Assembly: GCA_036961355.1 (NCBI GenBank) | Contig: JBALVL010000001.1 | Span: 124,001 to 188,000, forward strand | Reading direction: 5' to 3' | Origin: Motiliproteus sp036961355 | Lineage (GTDB): Bacteria > Pseudomonadota > Gammaproteobacteria > Pseudomonadales > Balneatricaceae | DNA length: 64,000 nucleotides | Shown here: positions 45,175 to 53,911 of the stretch, in pieces | Position numbering within the stretch: the stretch's first letter is position 1 | How the letters are laid out: every line of letters begins with the position of its first letter | Program-made: the position numbers and the translations under genes | Notes under the pieces: model-generated | Told to the model about the DNA's origin: nothing | The model's input: the letters and a program-made list of their open reading frames with translations, nothing else | The model's database searches: none

Positions 45175-45891
45175 TTAGCCGTCGTTATTCGATGTCTCGG
45201 CACCCGTTTTCGACTGCGTCTCACCCGTATAAAGATGGTTCTGTTTGATCCAGTCAAACACCGGATCGGGCAATAGATAGCGAGGGGAGCTACCGCCCTC
45301 AATCAACTGCCTAATCGCCGTAGCGGAGATATCTAGCCCCGGCAACTGCTGAATATACACACCCCCGGCGGCACTGTTTTGTATCCGTTCAAAATTTTCC
45401 ACCCTGTGCTGATCAACCCAATCTGCCAGCGGATGATCACCGGTCAAATGCCAACCAGGTCTTGATACCACTAGGATATGCCCCAGCTCAAGCAGCTCCT
45501 GCCAGCGATACCAGCTATCTAGTTTGAGCAGCGCATCAGCCCCCATCACCATGGTCAGAGACACGTCGTCACCAAGCTGCTGCCTTAGCGATAGCAGGCT
45601 ATGGTAGCTATACGAGGGTTCATCGGATAACAGTTCGCGATCATCGACCTGCAGTTTCGGTTCATCCCCTACCGCCAGTCGCACCATCTCTAACCGCTGA
45701 TCAGCACTACAGCCGGGCGACTCGCGGTGCGTTGGCAGCGCGCAGGGTAGCAACAACACTTGGTCAAACGCCAACCGGTCACGTAACTCCAGCGCTAAAC
45801 GCAGATGTGCATGATGGATAGGGTCAAAGGTACCGCCGAACATCGCTACGGTGCGGCGATTAGCCGTCAACCCCTCCGCCACATCAGACAC
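45175..45891 (-). CDS. nadD: Nicotinate-mononucleotide adenylyltransferase
   Basis: Makes deamido-NAD from nicotinate mononucleotide and ATP. The FGGTFDPIHHAHLRLAL nucleotidyltransferase HxxH motif near the N-terminus and ISATAIRQLIEGGSSPRYLLP (ISxTxxR motif) are diagnostic. The frame is open to 45930, which would overlap proA by 35 bases. The GTG at 45891, five bases past the proA stop, is preferred, but the start is uncertain. It lies between proA and rsfS, the usual context. The C-terminus ends in a hydrophilic tail (KTGAETSNNDG). Confidence 0.95.
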   Translation of the reverse strand: MSDVAEGLTANRRTVAMFGGTFDPIHHAHLRLALELRDRLAFDQVLLLPCALPTHRESPGCSADQRLEMVRLAVGDEPKLQVDDRELLSDEPSYSYHSLLSLRQQLGDDVSLTMVMGADALLKLDSWYRWQELLELGHILVVSRPGWHLTGDHPLADWVDQHRVENFERIQNSAAGGVYIQQLPGLDISATAIRQLIEGGSSPRYLLPDPVFDWIKQNHLYTGETQSKTGAETSNNDG

Positions 45892-45895
45892 CGAA

Positions 45896-47155
45896 TTACT
45901 GACGGATATGACCGTCACCAAACACCACATATTTCTGCGAAGTCAGTCCTTCCAAGCCGACTGGACCACGCGCATGGATTTTATCGGTAGAGATACCGAT
46001 CTCGGCACCGAGGCCGTATTCGAAACCATCAGCAAAGCGGGTCGATGCGTTAATCATCACCGAGCTGGAATCAACAGCCGTCAAAAACTGACGGCTAAGG
46101 CTGTAATTCTCGGTAACGATGGCATCGGTATGATGCGAGCCATAACGATTGATATGCTCGATCGCTTCATCCATCGAACCGACAATTTTGACTGCCAGAA
46201 TCGGCGCCAGGTATTCGGTACTCCAGTCCTCTTCGGAAGCGGCATTAATGCCGTCCAAAATGGCACAGGTTTTCGCACAGCCACGCAGATCAACGCCCTT
46301 TTCTGCATAAGCAGCAGCCAGTATCGGCAGTATAATATCGGCAATAACCTCATTGACCAGCAACGTTTCCATAGTGTTGCAGGTGCCATAACGATGGGTC
46401 TTAGCGTTAACGGCGATGTCGAACGCTTTCTTCGGATCAGCTTCGGCATCGATGTAGACGTGGCAGATCCCGTCAAGATGCTTGATGACCGTCACCTTAG
46501 CGTCGCGACTGACTCGTTCGATCAAACCCTTACCGCCTCGCGGCACGATCACGTCAACAAATTCGGGCATAGTGATCAACTCACCAACCGCGGCACGGTC
46601 GGTAGTTTCAACCACCTGGACCGCTGCCTCAGGCAAACCCACCTCGGCTAAACCGGCACGAATACACTCGGCCACAGCACGATTTGACTCGATAGCCTCC
46701 GAACCACCGCGAAGAATGGTGGCATTGCCGGATTTCAAACACAGGCTAGCGGCTTCAGCGGTAACGTTGGGCCGTGATTCGTAGATGATACCGATAACAC
46801 CCAGCGGCACCCGCATCTTACCGACCTGAATTCCCGAAGGCATATAGTTCATATCGGTGATACCACCGGTCGGGTCAGGTAGTGCTGCCACCTGACGCAG
46901 CCCTTCGATCATGCTGTCGATCCGCTCGGGAGTCAGCTCTAACCGATCCAGCATCGCTGCATCCAAGCCGTTATCCCGACCCTTGTTAAGATCTTGCCGG
47001 TTTGCAGCCAACAACGCTTCTCGGCTGCTATCAATCGCTCGCGCCATCGCTTGCAGGGCCGCGTTTTTGGTGCCGGTATTTGCACGCACAAGCTCTGCGG
47101 AAGCTTCACGCGCCTGCGCACCCAAACGGGCCATATACTCTTTAACGTCCATCAC
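45896..47155 (-). CDS. proA: Glutamate-5-semialdehyde dehydrogenase (gamma-glutamyl phosphate reductase)
   Basis: Reduces gamma-glutamyl phosphate to the semialdehyde for proline synthesis. The 419-residue aldehyde-dehydrogenase-fold protein shows VPLGVIGIIYESRPNVT, LRGGSEAIESN and the catalytic Cys in HRYGTCNTMETLLV, with FADGFEYGLGAEIGIST near the end. It is first in the leftward proA-nadD-rsfS-rlmH-mrdA-rodA-mltB-rlpA-dacA run. It is divergent from the HAMP protein gene. Confidence 0.97.
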   Translation of the reverse strand: MMDVKEYMARLGAQAREASAELVRANTGTKNAALQAMARAIDSSREALLAANRQDLNKGRDNGLDAAMLDRLELTPERIDSMIEGLRQVAALPDPTGGITDMNYMPSGIQVGKMRVPLGVIGIIYESRPNVTAEAASLCLKSGNATILRGGSEAIESNRAVAECIRAGLAEVGLPEAAVQVVETTDRAAVGELITMPEFVDVIVPRGGKGLIERVSRDAKVTVIKHLDGICHVYIDAEADPKKAFDIAVNAKTHRYGTCNTMETLLVNEVIADIILPILAAAYAEKGVDLRGCAKTCAILDGINAASEEDWSTEYLAPILAVKIVGSMDEAIEHINRYGSHHTDAIVTENYSLSRQFLTAVDSSSVMINASTRFADGFEYGLGAEIGISTDKIHARGPVGLEGLTSQKYVVFGDGHIRQ

Positions 47156-47376
47156 CGCTCTCTTGTCTCATCTATCGACCACGAAGACTACCATCAACCA
47201 ACGCAGACATTATGCCGACCAAATCGTTCATTATAACCCGACTAAAGCACCCTATGCATGGCAATTTCCACCGACTTCTACCTGTTTGTTTCAGCCTGCC
47301 CACTGAAGCCGCTACACCAGCACCGGCGGAGTTGGTATGATGCCTGCTTCGCCCGCTTTGGAAATCAAAATCCGGC

Positions 47377-49002
47377 ATGAATTTTCACCTTCCAGCCAAG
47401 CTTACCGAGCTACACCAACGCATGACGATCACCGCCAGGTTATCGCTAGGCGTAACGCTGTCACTGCTCGCAGGGCTGGTTCTGTCTCTGTTCGCCTTCT
47501 CCGCAGACCAACGCAGCTTTACCGAGCACCAACTCAACACAGTCGGACGCATTATTTTAAAACAAACCGCCGCCAGCTCAGCCACTCTTCTGCTCGCCGG
47601 GGATCAACTCAGCTTGACCATCAACCTGCAACAGCTGGCCGATCTGCCACAAATAAGCGGCGCTGAGATCACCGACCCCAGCGGCAAATCCCTGATAAAA
47701 ACCGGCCGCCCCAGCGACCTCTTCATACAGCAAGGCATCAACAGTGAAGCGACCCGGCTAGGCTTGTTACGGATACACCTCAACCCGCTCAGCGCTGAAT
47801 ACGGACTCGCTCAGTCACTGCCGCTAACCTTCGCCGCATCATTAACAACGCTGCTCTTACTGGGCATAGCACTAGGGTTGTTCAGCCGCCGCCTTCAGCG
47901 TTCACTCCGGCCAATCCAGCTCGCTGCCAATCAGCTACAACAGCAGTTACCAATGACTTTCATCAAGACTACAGACCAGGATGAGCTAGGTCAGATTGCA
48001 ACGTCGTTAAACCAGTGTTTTGCCGACTCCAGCGCGACGGAAAACCAAGAACCTGAAGGCCCTAATTCTGTAGATCCTAATACTGCAAACACCTCCGCTT
48101 CAGCCCCTACAGTTGACGATCTAACCACCGCATCAACCAATTCTAACTTAATATTTAGCGAGCCAGACAGCGCTTCAACTTCCCCCCTCATAGATACGGC
48201 AGCACCGATAGGCAACCAGCCAGAACCCCTATATTCTGCAAATAGCCAGACAGACAGCTTGTACTCGGTCAACCCAGCCGAAGCCATTGCCCAACCGGCC
48301 AGTAACGCCACCCCTGAAGAACAACAACTAAACACCCCTATCTTCACAAGCGCATCAACCGCAACGTCAGAGTCGCCCTCAGGGCTAGACACACTGACAC
48401 CCGGTGAAGAGTTTACCGACACCGAATCACCCGACAGCAACCCCAGCCACTGGTGCTATCTGTTTTACGCCAATCACCATGTCGGCGGCAGCGACACCCT
48501 GACGACAAGTGAACGCCAGCAGCTCTTAGTTCGCTACCGCAAATCTCTGGAGCAGGTTGCACGACTCTATAAAGGCGAACTCAGCGAAGACCCTTTAGGC
48601 AACTGGTGTGTCAAATTTAGCCCCCTATCAAATGACCATAGCCACGGTATCAATGCGCTCTGTGCAGCTCAGCTATTCAATGCGCTATATCGCGGCATCA
48701 ACACTCAGGCGATTAGAAGCTTCTCACCGGCACTCAATATTAAACTGGTTCTGCTATGCGGCCCAACAGACGAAGTTGACGCACTGGCCGAGGACGCCCT
48801 GCTGCTCAGCGATCGCATTCAGGATAATGATCTGATAACGCACAAACGGCTATACCAAATTTCATCTTTGAACGAACGTTTATTGGGCAAGGCCCAATAC
48901 CGCATGCATGATGACGATACCTATCTGATCTCGGCGCTCAATAACGACTACCAGACGCTGATTGACCGCCAGTCTGAGCACTTTCTTAAACAACACGGCT
49001 AA
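47377..49002 (+). CDS. HAMP-domain membrane protein with unassigned C-terminal domain
   Basis: A 541-residue protein with TM1 (about 20-42), a periplasmic domain of about 100 residues, TM2 (about 147-169), a HAMP linker (170-216, including LRPIQLAANQLQ and DELGQIATSLN), a Ser/Thr/Pro/Asn-rich disordered linker (about 217-357), and a globular C-terminal domain (358-541) beginning HWCYLFYANHHVGG. No kinase, methyl-accepting, GGDEF or EAL motif is seen. The order of secondary structure, and KSLEQVARLYKGELSEDPLGNWCVKFSP, suggest a degenerate class III nucleotide-cyclase-like fold, but the metal Asp pair is not evident. It is monocistronic, divergent from proA. Confidence 0.75.
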   Translation: MNFHLPAKLTELHQRMTITARLSLGVTLSLLAGLVLSLFAFSADQRSFTEHQLNTVGRIILKQTAASSATLLLAGDQLSLTINLQQLADLPQISGAEITDPSGKSLIKTGRPSDLFIQQGINSEATRLGLLRIHLNPLSAEYGLAQSLPLTFAASLTTLLLLGIALGLFSRRLQRSLRPIQLAANQLQQQLPMTFIKTTDQDELGQIATSLNQCFADSSATENQEPEGPNSVDPNTANTSASAPTVDDLTTASTNSNLIFSEPDSASTSPLIDTAAPIGNQPEPLYSANSQTDSLYSVNPAEAIAQPASNATPEEQQLNTPIFTSASTATSESPSGLDTLTPGEEFTDTESPDSNPSHWCYLFYANHHVGGSDTLTTSERQQLLVRYRKSLEQVARLYKGELSEDPLGNWCVKFSPLSNDHSHGINALCAAQLFNALYRGINTQAIRSFSPALNIKLVLLCGPTDEVDALAEDALLLSDRIQDNDLITHKRLYQISSLNERLLGKAQYRMHDDDTYLISALNNDYQTLIDRQSEHFLKQHG

Positions 49003-49133
49003 ACCATCACACCCCGATCAACCCGCTAGCCTTTCAGGCAAACAAGTTAACCATCTTTAGGCATGGCTTGGCGGCAACGGACTCGGCAGAAATAGATGCC
49101 CGCCCCTAGCAGCAAAACCCGCTAATACCACCT

Positions 49134-49245
49134 CTACTTATGCTTATGCTTATGCTTATGCTTATGCTTATGCTTATGCTTATGCTTCACATGGAAACGT
49201 CGGCGACACATACAGCAAGAGGGCAATGCCTAGAAAAATTTTCAG
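49134..49245 (-). pseudogene. Possible decayed small secreted His/Lys-repeat peptide
   Basis: Leftward from 49245, one frame encodes a signal-peptide-like stretch (LKIFLGIALLLYVSPTFPCE then Ala) and stops at 49180 inside the repeat. One base out of frame, the repeat itself reads K(HK)8 and ends in TAG at 49134. Joining the two would need one frameshift near 49187. The expected ATG before the signal is CTG. Small secreted proteins ending in alternating Lys-His are known, so this could be a dead copy, but chance is not excluded. Confidence 0.3.
49137..49187. repeat. Tandem hexanucleotide repeat (CTTATG)n
   Basis: Eight perfect copies of CTTATG in a row plus a terminal CTT (51 bases), downstream of the HAMP gene and 148 bases past the lptG stop in the other direction. 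Uninterrupted copies suggest recent slippage. The unit is a multiple of three, so copy number changes would not shift a reading frame. Confidence 0.97.
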
Positions 49246-49334
49246 GATTAAGAGATCTGAAACGAGGTACTAACCAGCAACGAGATGACCGCTACAACCG
49301 AAAGAGCGACACCCCTCCTTATTAAAACGCACCA

Positions 49335-50396
49335 TCAACTGCCTCGTCGCAGCATCCAGCCGCCAAATAACACGCAGAGCGCGATCGGACTCAGCACCGC
49401 GATCAACGGCGAGAAACCATAGACAGTACTGGCAGGACCGAGCAAATCCTGGCTGAACTTAAACACCAAACCAACCAAAATACCGACCAAAACCCGCTGC
49501 CCCATCGTTACCGAACGCAGCGATCCAAACACGAAAGAGATCGCAATCAACACCAGCGAGAAGATCGCCAACGGCTGCAGTAACTTTGCCCAGAATGCTA
49601 ACTGATGCGGAGACGCTTCAAGGCCCTGACTGTTCATATAACTGTTAAACCGATACAGCGACTCGATCGACATATCCTGCGGCTGCATCGACAACAACTG
49701 CAATTGGTCTGGTTTAAGCTCAGATTCCCAACGGGCACGTTTTTGTTTTTCAATGCGGGTTCGATCCCCGTCGAAATAGGTGGTCCGCAGGTTGGTCAAG
49801 ACCCAATGACGGTCGATATAATTAGCTTCACGAGCAAAACCGGCCGAGATCAGCTGCTTATCAGCAGCAAACTCATACATCGTCAGGCCGTGTACCTTAC
49901 CGTTGCGTTCGATCGCGTTAAAATGCATTACCCAATTATCTTCTCGATGCCAAACACCGTATTGAGTAGTGACCGAGCGACCGTTACTGTGTGCCTTGGC
50001 TTTCTCTACGGTTGCTTGCTGCCCCGATATTGGCACCACAAACTCACCCATCAGCCCCGCAAGCACCACCAACAGCACTACCGGCCTACAGACCGACAAT
50101 ACAATCCGAAACTTGCTGACACCCGCCCCTCGAATCACGGTCAGCTCAGAGCTACTGGCCAACAACCCCAAGCCGATCAGGCAACCGACCAAACAAGAGA
50201 GCGGAATATACTCGTAGATGCTGCCGGGAATCGACAGCAGCACATATTTCAGCGCTATCGCCATGGTGTAGCTGGCGTTAAGGTCTTTCAGCTCATCGAT
50301 AAACGCGAATAAGACATCAAGGCCAATGATCGCCAGTAACACAACCAGACAGGAGAACAACACTGTCTGGCCGATATAGCGGTCTAACAATTTCAT
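49335..50396 (-). CDS. lptG: LPS export ABC permease LptG
   Basis: Inner-membrane subunit that with LptF and LptB extracts LPS for the periplasmic bridge. The 353-residue protein has the LptF/G fold of six helices (first MKLLDRYIGQTVLFS), SELTVIRGAGVSKFRI as coupling helix and a periplasmic beta-jellyroll (about 130-260), with GLVFKFSQDLLGP near the end. It starts within the last codons of lptF (ATGA overlap). Confidence 0.96.
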   Translation of the reverse strand: MKLLDRYIGQTVLFSCLVVLLAIIGLDVLFAFIDELKDLNASYTMAIALKYVLLSIPGSIYEYIPLSCLVGCLIGLGLLASSSELTVIRGAGVSKFRIVLSVCRPVVLLVVLAGLMGEFVVPISGQQATVEKAKAHSNGRSVTTQYGVWHREDNWVMHFNAIERNGKVHGLTMYEFAADKQLISAGFAREANYIDRHWVLTNLRTTYFDGDRTRIEKQKRARWESELKPDQLQLLSMQPQDMSIESLYRFNSYMNSQGLEASPHQLAFWAKLLQPLAIFSLVLIAISFVFGSLRSVTMGQRVLVGILVGLVFKFSQDLLGPASTVYGFSPLIAVLSPIALCVLFGGWMLRRGS

Positions 50397-51514
50397 TGCA
50401 CACTCCGGGAGGGCAGTAACGACTTGACCCTTAGAATCTGCCGTCTAACAAAAGCACCGCTGTAATGCAGGTTCAGCGCAATAAAAGCAAACAACAGATG
50501 AACCCCCCAAAATTTCAACACAGCCAGATCTTCACCCTCATCCATGGCGCTGCGCATACTGGTCAGCAAGGTCAGGTAGGTCAAATACAATAAGATCGAT
50601 GGCAATAACCGAGCATACCGCCCCTGCCGTGGATTGACCTTACTCAGCGGTACCGCCAGCAGCGCCACCATCAGGCATAATACAGGCAGAGAAAGCCGCC
50701 AATGTAGCTGCGCCCGATACTGGTAGCTATCGTTCTGCAGCAACTCCGCGGTTGGCAACACCTCTATTTCCGTCACTTTCTGTCGCATTTCAAGCTGCTG
50801 AATCCGAACACCGTATTCATCAAAACGAATGGTGCGGAAATCAGCTTCTCCCGGCACCCCTTCATATCGATAACCGTTTTTAAGCAGCAAAAAACGGCTG
50901 CGCGTCGCAGGATCCAGATACTGGCGCCCACTCTCAGCCACCATCATCCCCTGCCGAGGTTTTTTACGGGTGCCTATCTGTTCGGACAGAAACACCCCCT
51001 TAAGCTCGGTGCGATTTTTCTCCAGCGACTCGACATATGAAACCCGGCTACGCGAAGGGAGCTTTTGAAATCGCCCTGCGGTCAGCGCATCAAACTCAGT
51101 CATCGATTCCTGCTTGCTGAGCATCTGCTGCACCTGGGCAGCACCCCAGGGGGTCACCCAAAAGCTGAGCACGCCCACAAACAATGCAACAATCAACGCA
51201 GGCCCCATCGTCATCTTCTGCAACGTGTTTTGGCTCATACCGCTGGCGGTCAGGCTGGTCATCTCATTCTCAAGATAGAGGCGACCGTAAGAGAGTAAAA
51301 TACCGAGAAACAACCCAAGCGGCAAAATCAACTCAAGAAAACCCGGGATCCGATAGCTGATCAACAGTAACAGGATATCTGCTGACAATTTGCCTTCGGC
51401 GGCGTTGGCCAGATACTTGATGAAACGGCCACTCATGATGATCAACAGCAACACGCCCGTAACGGCAGTCATAGTGACCAAAACTTCTTTGGTGAGGTAA
51501 CGAAAAATAATCAC
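50393..51514 (-). CDS. lptF: LPS export ABC permease LptF
   Basis: Partner of LptG in LPS export. The protein is about 373 residues from the GTG at 51514, which gives the family N-terminus IIFRYLTKEVLVTM; the frame is open 39 codons further up but those residues look non-coding and overlap the divergent pepA promoter. Visible are the coupling helix segment MTSLTASGMSQNTL and the periplasmic domain (about 140-260), then PLSKVNPRQGRYARLLPS. It is coupled to lptG by a 4-base overlap and divergent from pepA, as in many gammaproteobacteria. Confidence 0.95.
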   Translation of the reverse strand: MIIFRYLTKEVLVTMTAVTGVLLLIIMSGRFIKYLANAAEGKLSADILLLLISYRIPGFLELILPLGLFLGILLSYGRLYLENEMTSLTASGMSQNTLQKMTMGPALIVALFVGVLSFWVTPWGAAQVQQMLSKQESMTEFDALTAGRFQKLPSRSRVSYVESLEKNRTELKGVFLSEQIGTRKKPRQGMMVAESGRQYLDPATRSRFLLLKNGYRYEGVPGEADFRTIRFDEYGVRIQQLEMRQKVTEIEVLPTAELLQNDSYQYRAQLHWRLSLPVLCLMVALLAVPLSKVNPRQGRYARLLPSILLYLTYLTLLTSMRSAMDEGEDLAVLKFWGVHLLFAFIALNLHYSGAFVRRQILRVKSLLPSRSVQ

Positions 51515-51707
51515 CGGGGCAGAATTCTCTCGACTAACAGGATGGATGATAGGCCAGCTCAAACACTGGCCATTTCGAATAGTAAAACAGTCTCTGCAAA
51601 AGTGCCGAAATTGACGTAAACTCTCGGCCATTCATTCGCTTATCCGCCAACAATGCGGACTGGCGGCATTATCCCCTAAAGCCCAGACGATGTCTTGTGG
51701 AGCATTT

Positions 51708-53240
51708 ATGGAATTTCAGATTGTATCCGGCGTACTCGCCCAACTCAGCAGCGATTGCTTAGTTGTCGCTATTGGCCAGGACGGCGAACTTTCCGCCGCC
51801 GCCCAGCAACTAGATGCTGCCAGTAGCGGCTACATCAGTCGCCTGATCAAAGCCGGTGATATCGGCGGCAAGAGTGGCGAAACTTTGCTGCTACAACAGA
51901 TTGAAGGCGTCAGCGCCAAACGCGTTTTACTCATCGGACTCGGTAAGAGTGATGAGCGTAATGACACCAGTTTTAAGAAATCGGCATCGGCTATCCTAAC
52001 GTCTGTCAAAAAACTGCGGCTCGACGACTTTGCTATCGCATTGGATGACAGCGCGGTTAACGGACGCGATTGCTACTGGCGCTGCCGTACACTGGCCGAA
52101 ACCATCGGAGCCGGCCTATACCAGTTCGACCAACTCAAAAGCAAACCAGCCGACCCGGTTTCCTTCGAAGCGATTCAGCTGGTTCTCGAAGAGGTCGATG
52201 TTGAAACCGCTGAGATCGCCATTCTTGACGCCTCAGCAATCGCCAACGGCGTCTCCATCGCGCGCGACCTTGGCAACCTGCCCGGCAACATTTGCACCCC
52301 GCTTTACTTGGCTGAACAGGCGCAAGAGCTGGCAGAGGGGTATGACAACATCGGCGTCGAAGTGCTTGATGAAGCCCAGATGGAAGAGCTCGGAATGGGC
52401 TCACTGCTGTCAGTCGCGGCAGGATCTGAGCAGGAAGCCCGCTTAATCGTGTTGCAGTACCAAGGTGCCGAAGCAGCCGACAAGCCCCACGTTCTGGTGG
52501 GTAAAGGGATCACCTTTGACTCCGGCGGCATCAGCCTCAAGCCTGGCGGCGCAATGGACGAGATGAAGTACGACATGTGCGGCGCCGCCAGTGTGCTCGG
52601 CACCATGGCCACCATCGCCGAGCTAGGTTTAGAGCTGAATGTTGTTGCTATCATCGCTGCGGCTGAAAACATGCCCAGCGGTTTTGCCACAAAGCCCGGT
52701 GATATCGTCACCACCATGTCCGGCCAAACCGTCGAGATCCTCAATACCGACGCTGAAGGCCGACTGGTATTGTGCGACGCACTGACCTACGCCGAACGCT
52801 TTGAACCGGCCAGTGTAATCGATATTGCGACTCTGACCGGCGCCTGCATCATCGCTCTGGGCCACCAGACCAGCGCCGTGCTGGGCAACAACGATGCCTT
52901 GATCAAGAATCTGATTACTGCAGGTGATTACAGTACCGACCGGGTCTGGCAACTGCCGTTATGGGACGACTATCAAGAGCAGCTCGACAGCAACTTTGCC
53001 GACATGGCTAACATCGGCGGTCGCCCCGCCGGTACCATCACCGCCGCCTGTTTCCTGTCCCGGTTCACCAAAAAGTTTGCCTGGGCACACCTCGACATCG
53101 CAGGTACGGCCTGGGTTAGCGGTAAACAAAAGGGAGCCACCGGACGTTGTGTGCCGCTACTAACTCAGTACCTGATCGATCAGGCCAGCAGCGATAGTGG
53201 CGATGACGAGTGCTGCAGCAAGGACGGTTGCGACTGCTAA
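51708..53240 (+). CDS. pepA: Leucyl aminopeptidase (M17) with Cys-rich C-terminal tail
   Basis: A dimetal hexameric aminopeptidase, also the XerC/XerD accessory and carAB regulator in E. coli. The protein is 510 residues from the ATG at 51708, chosen for GGAG five bases upstream; an ATG at 51690 is possible. The catalytic core shows VGKGITFDSGGISLKPG, NTDAEGRLVLCDALTY and NIGGRPAGTITAACFLSRF. The last dozen residues (DDECCSKDGCDC) are an extra Cys-rich tail beyond the normal M17 end. It is followed by holC, as commonly seen (pepA-holC-valS). Confidence 0.96.
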   Translation: MEFQIVSGVLAQLSSDCLVVAIGQDGELSAAAQQLDAASSGYISRLIKAGDIGGKSGETLLLQQIEGVSAKRVLLIGLGKSDERNDTSFKKSASAILTSVKKLRLDDFAIALDDSAVNGRDCYWRCRTLAETIGAGLYQFDQLKSKPADPVSFEAIQLVLEEVDVETAEIAILDASAIANGVSIARDLGNLPGNICTPLYLAEQAQELAEGYDNIGVEVLDEAQMEELGMGSLLSVAAGSEQEARLIVLQYQGAEAADKPHVLVGKGITFDSGGISLKPGGAMDEMKYDMCGAASVLGTMATIAELGLELNVVAIIAAAENMPSGFATKPGDIVTTMSGQTVEILNTDAEGRLVLCDALTYAERFEPASVIDIATLTGACIIALGHQTSAVLGNNDALIKNLITAGDYSTDRVWQLPLWDDYQEQLDSNFADMANIGGRPAGTITAACFLSRFTKKFAWAHLDIAGTAWVSGKQKGATGRCVPLLTQYLIDQASSDSGDDECCSKDGCDC

Positions 53241-53247
53241 ACACCCG

Positions 53248-53275
53248 GTCATGCCCTGATAACTCGGGGCATGAC
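53248..53275 (+). other. Perfect 9-bp stem-loop between pepA and holC
   Basis: GTCATGCCC (53248-53256) pairs with GGGCATGAC (53267-53275) across a 10-base loop, starting 8 bases after the pepA stop. No T-run follows, so it is more likely a processing or attenuating hairpin than a terminator. The ATG at 53271 lies inside the stem, which argues against using it as the holC start. Confidence 0.6.
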
Positions 53276-53309
53276 ACTACCTTCCAGACCCGCTAATTGG
53301 TTTAAACGC

Positions 53310-53747
53310 ATGCCTCGCAGCGACTTCTATATCCTGCCTTCGAATGATTCGGATAGCCGCCGTCGCTTTCTCTGCAAAGTACTGGAGAAAGTGCACGGTC
53401 TCGGCCACCAAATTTATATCCGCACAGCCGATGAAGCCGCCGCTCGCCAGCTAGATGAACTGCTGTGGGAGTACTGCAGTGAAGCCTTCTTACCCCATAA
53501 CCTGATCGCCGAGAAACTGGAGATGCCGTCGCCGATTGAGATCGGTTATGGCGACAGCCTGCCGCAACATCGCGAGGTCTACGTCAACATGGCGCTTGAA
53601 GCCAGCGACCTGTCGCTGAGTTTCGAACGCATTATTGAAGTCGTAATCCAGCAGGATGAGATTCTCGAAGCAACACGAAACAACTACCGGCAGTACCAGC
53701 AACGTGGTTACGAGATCCATATGAACGATATGCGCCGTAAAGGCTGA
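53310..53747 (+). CDS. holC: DNA polymerase III chi subunit
   Basis: Clamp-loader accessory subunit that links to SSB. About 145 residues from the ATG at 53310, which gives the family start MPRSDFYIL; the frame opens at 53271 inside a hairpin. Visible are LEKVHGLGHQIYIRTADE, LDELLWEYCSEAFLPHNLI and the C-terminal IEVVIQQDEILEATRNNYRQYQQ. The AFLPHN block is family-typical. It lies between pepA and valS on the same strand. Confidence 0.93.
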   Translation: MPRSDFYILPSNDSDSRRRFLCKVLEKVHGLGHQIYIRTADEAAARQLDELLWEYCSEAFLPHNLIAEKLEMPSPIEIGYGDSLPQHREVYVNMALEASDLSLSFERIIEVVIQQDEILEATRNNYRQYQQRGYEIHMNDMRRKG

Positions 53748-53911
53748 GTTGATTCGGTTTCAATCAATCGGCTCAAACCGCGCTACACCCGCCCCATTGG
53801 GCTGTGTATAATCGCTCGATTCGGCTGCGGGTTTTTGCTGAGTCAGCGCCACCCAGCCAAGCCATTTCACAACCCTTTCTTTATAACTGAACACGAGTCC
53901 GATTGACGCCC

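Larger units (their letters stand above)
49003..49334. other. Intergenic region between HAMP protein gene and lptG
   Basis: 332 bases. It holds the hexanucleotide repeat at 49137-49187, described separately, and possible remains of a small minus-strand gene (49134-49245). A perfect AAGGAGG on the minus strand (49314-49320), just past the lptG stop, has no clear coding frame after it. I see no terminator with a T-run for either flanking gene. Confidence 0.6.

Noticed and set aside
42322..47155. Cell-wall and ribosome gene run considered as a novel cluster
   Set aside because: Gene order rsfS-rlmH-mrdA-rodA-mltB-rlpA-dacA with proA-nadD is the standard gammaproteobacterial arrangement.
49137..49187. 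Hexanucleotide array considered as CRISPR
   Set aside because: Units are 6 bases without spacers and no cas gene is present.
49140..49325. Plus-strand frame of 61 codons beginning with Met-Leu repeats
   Set aside because: Its start lies inside the hexanucleotide repeat, it has no ribosome site, and the rest is polar without any family signal.
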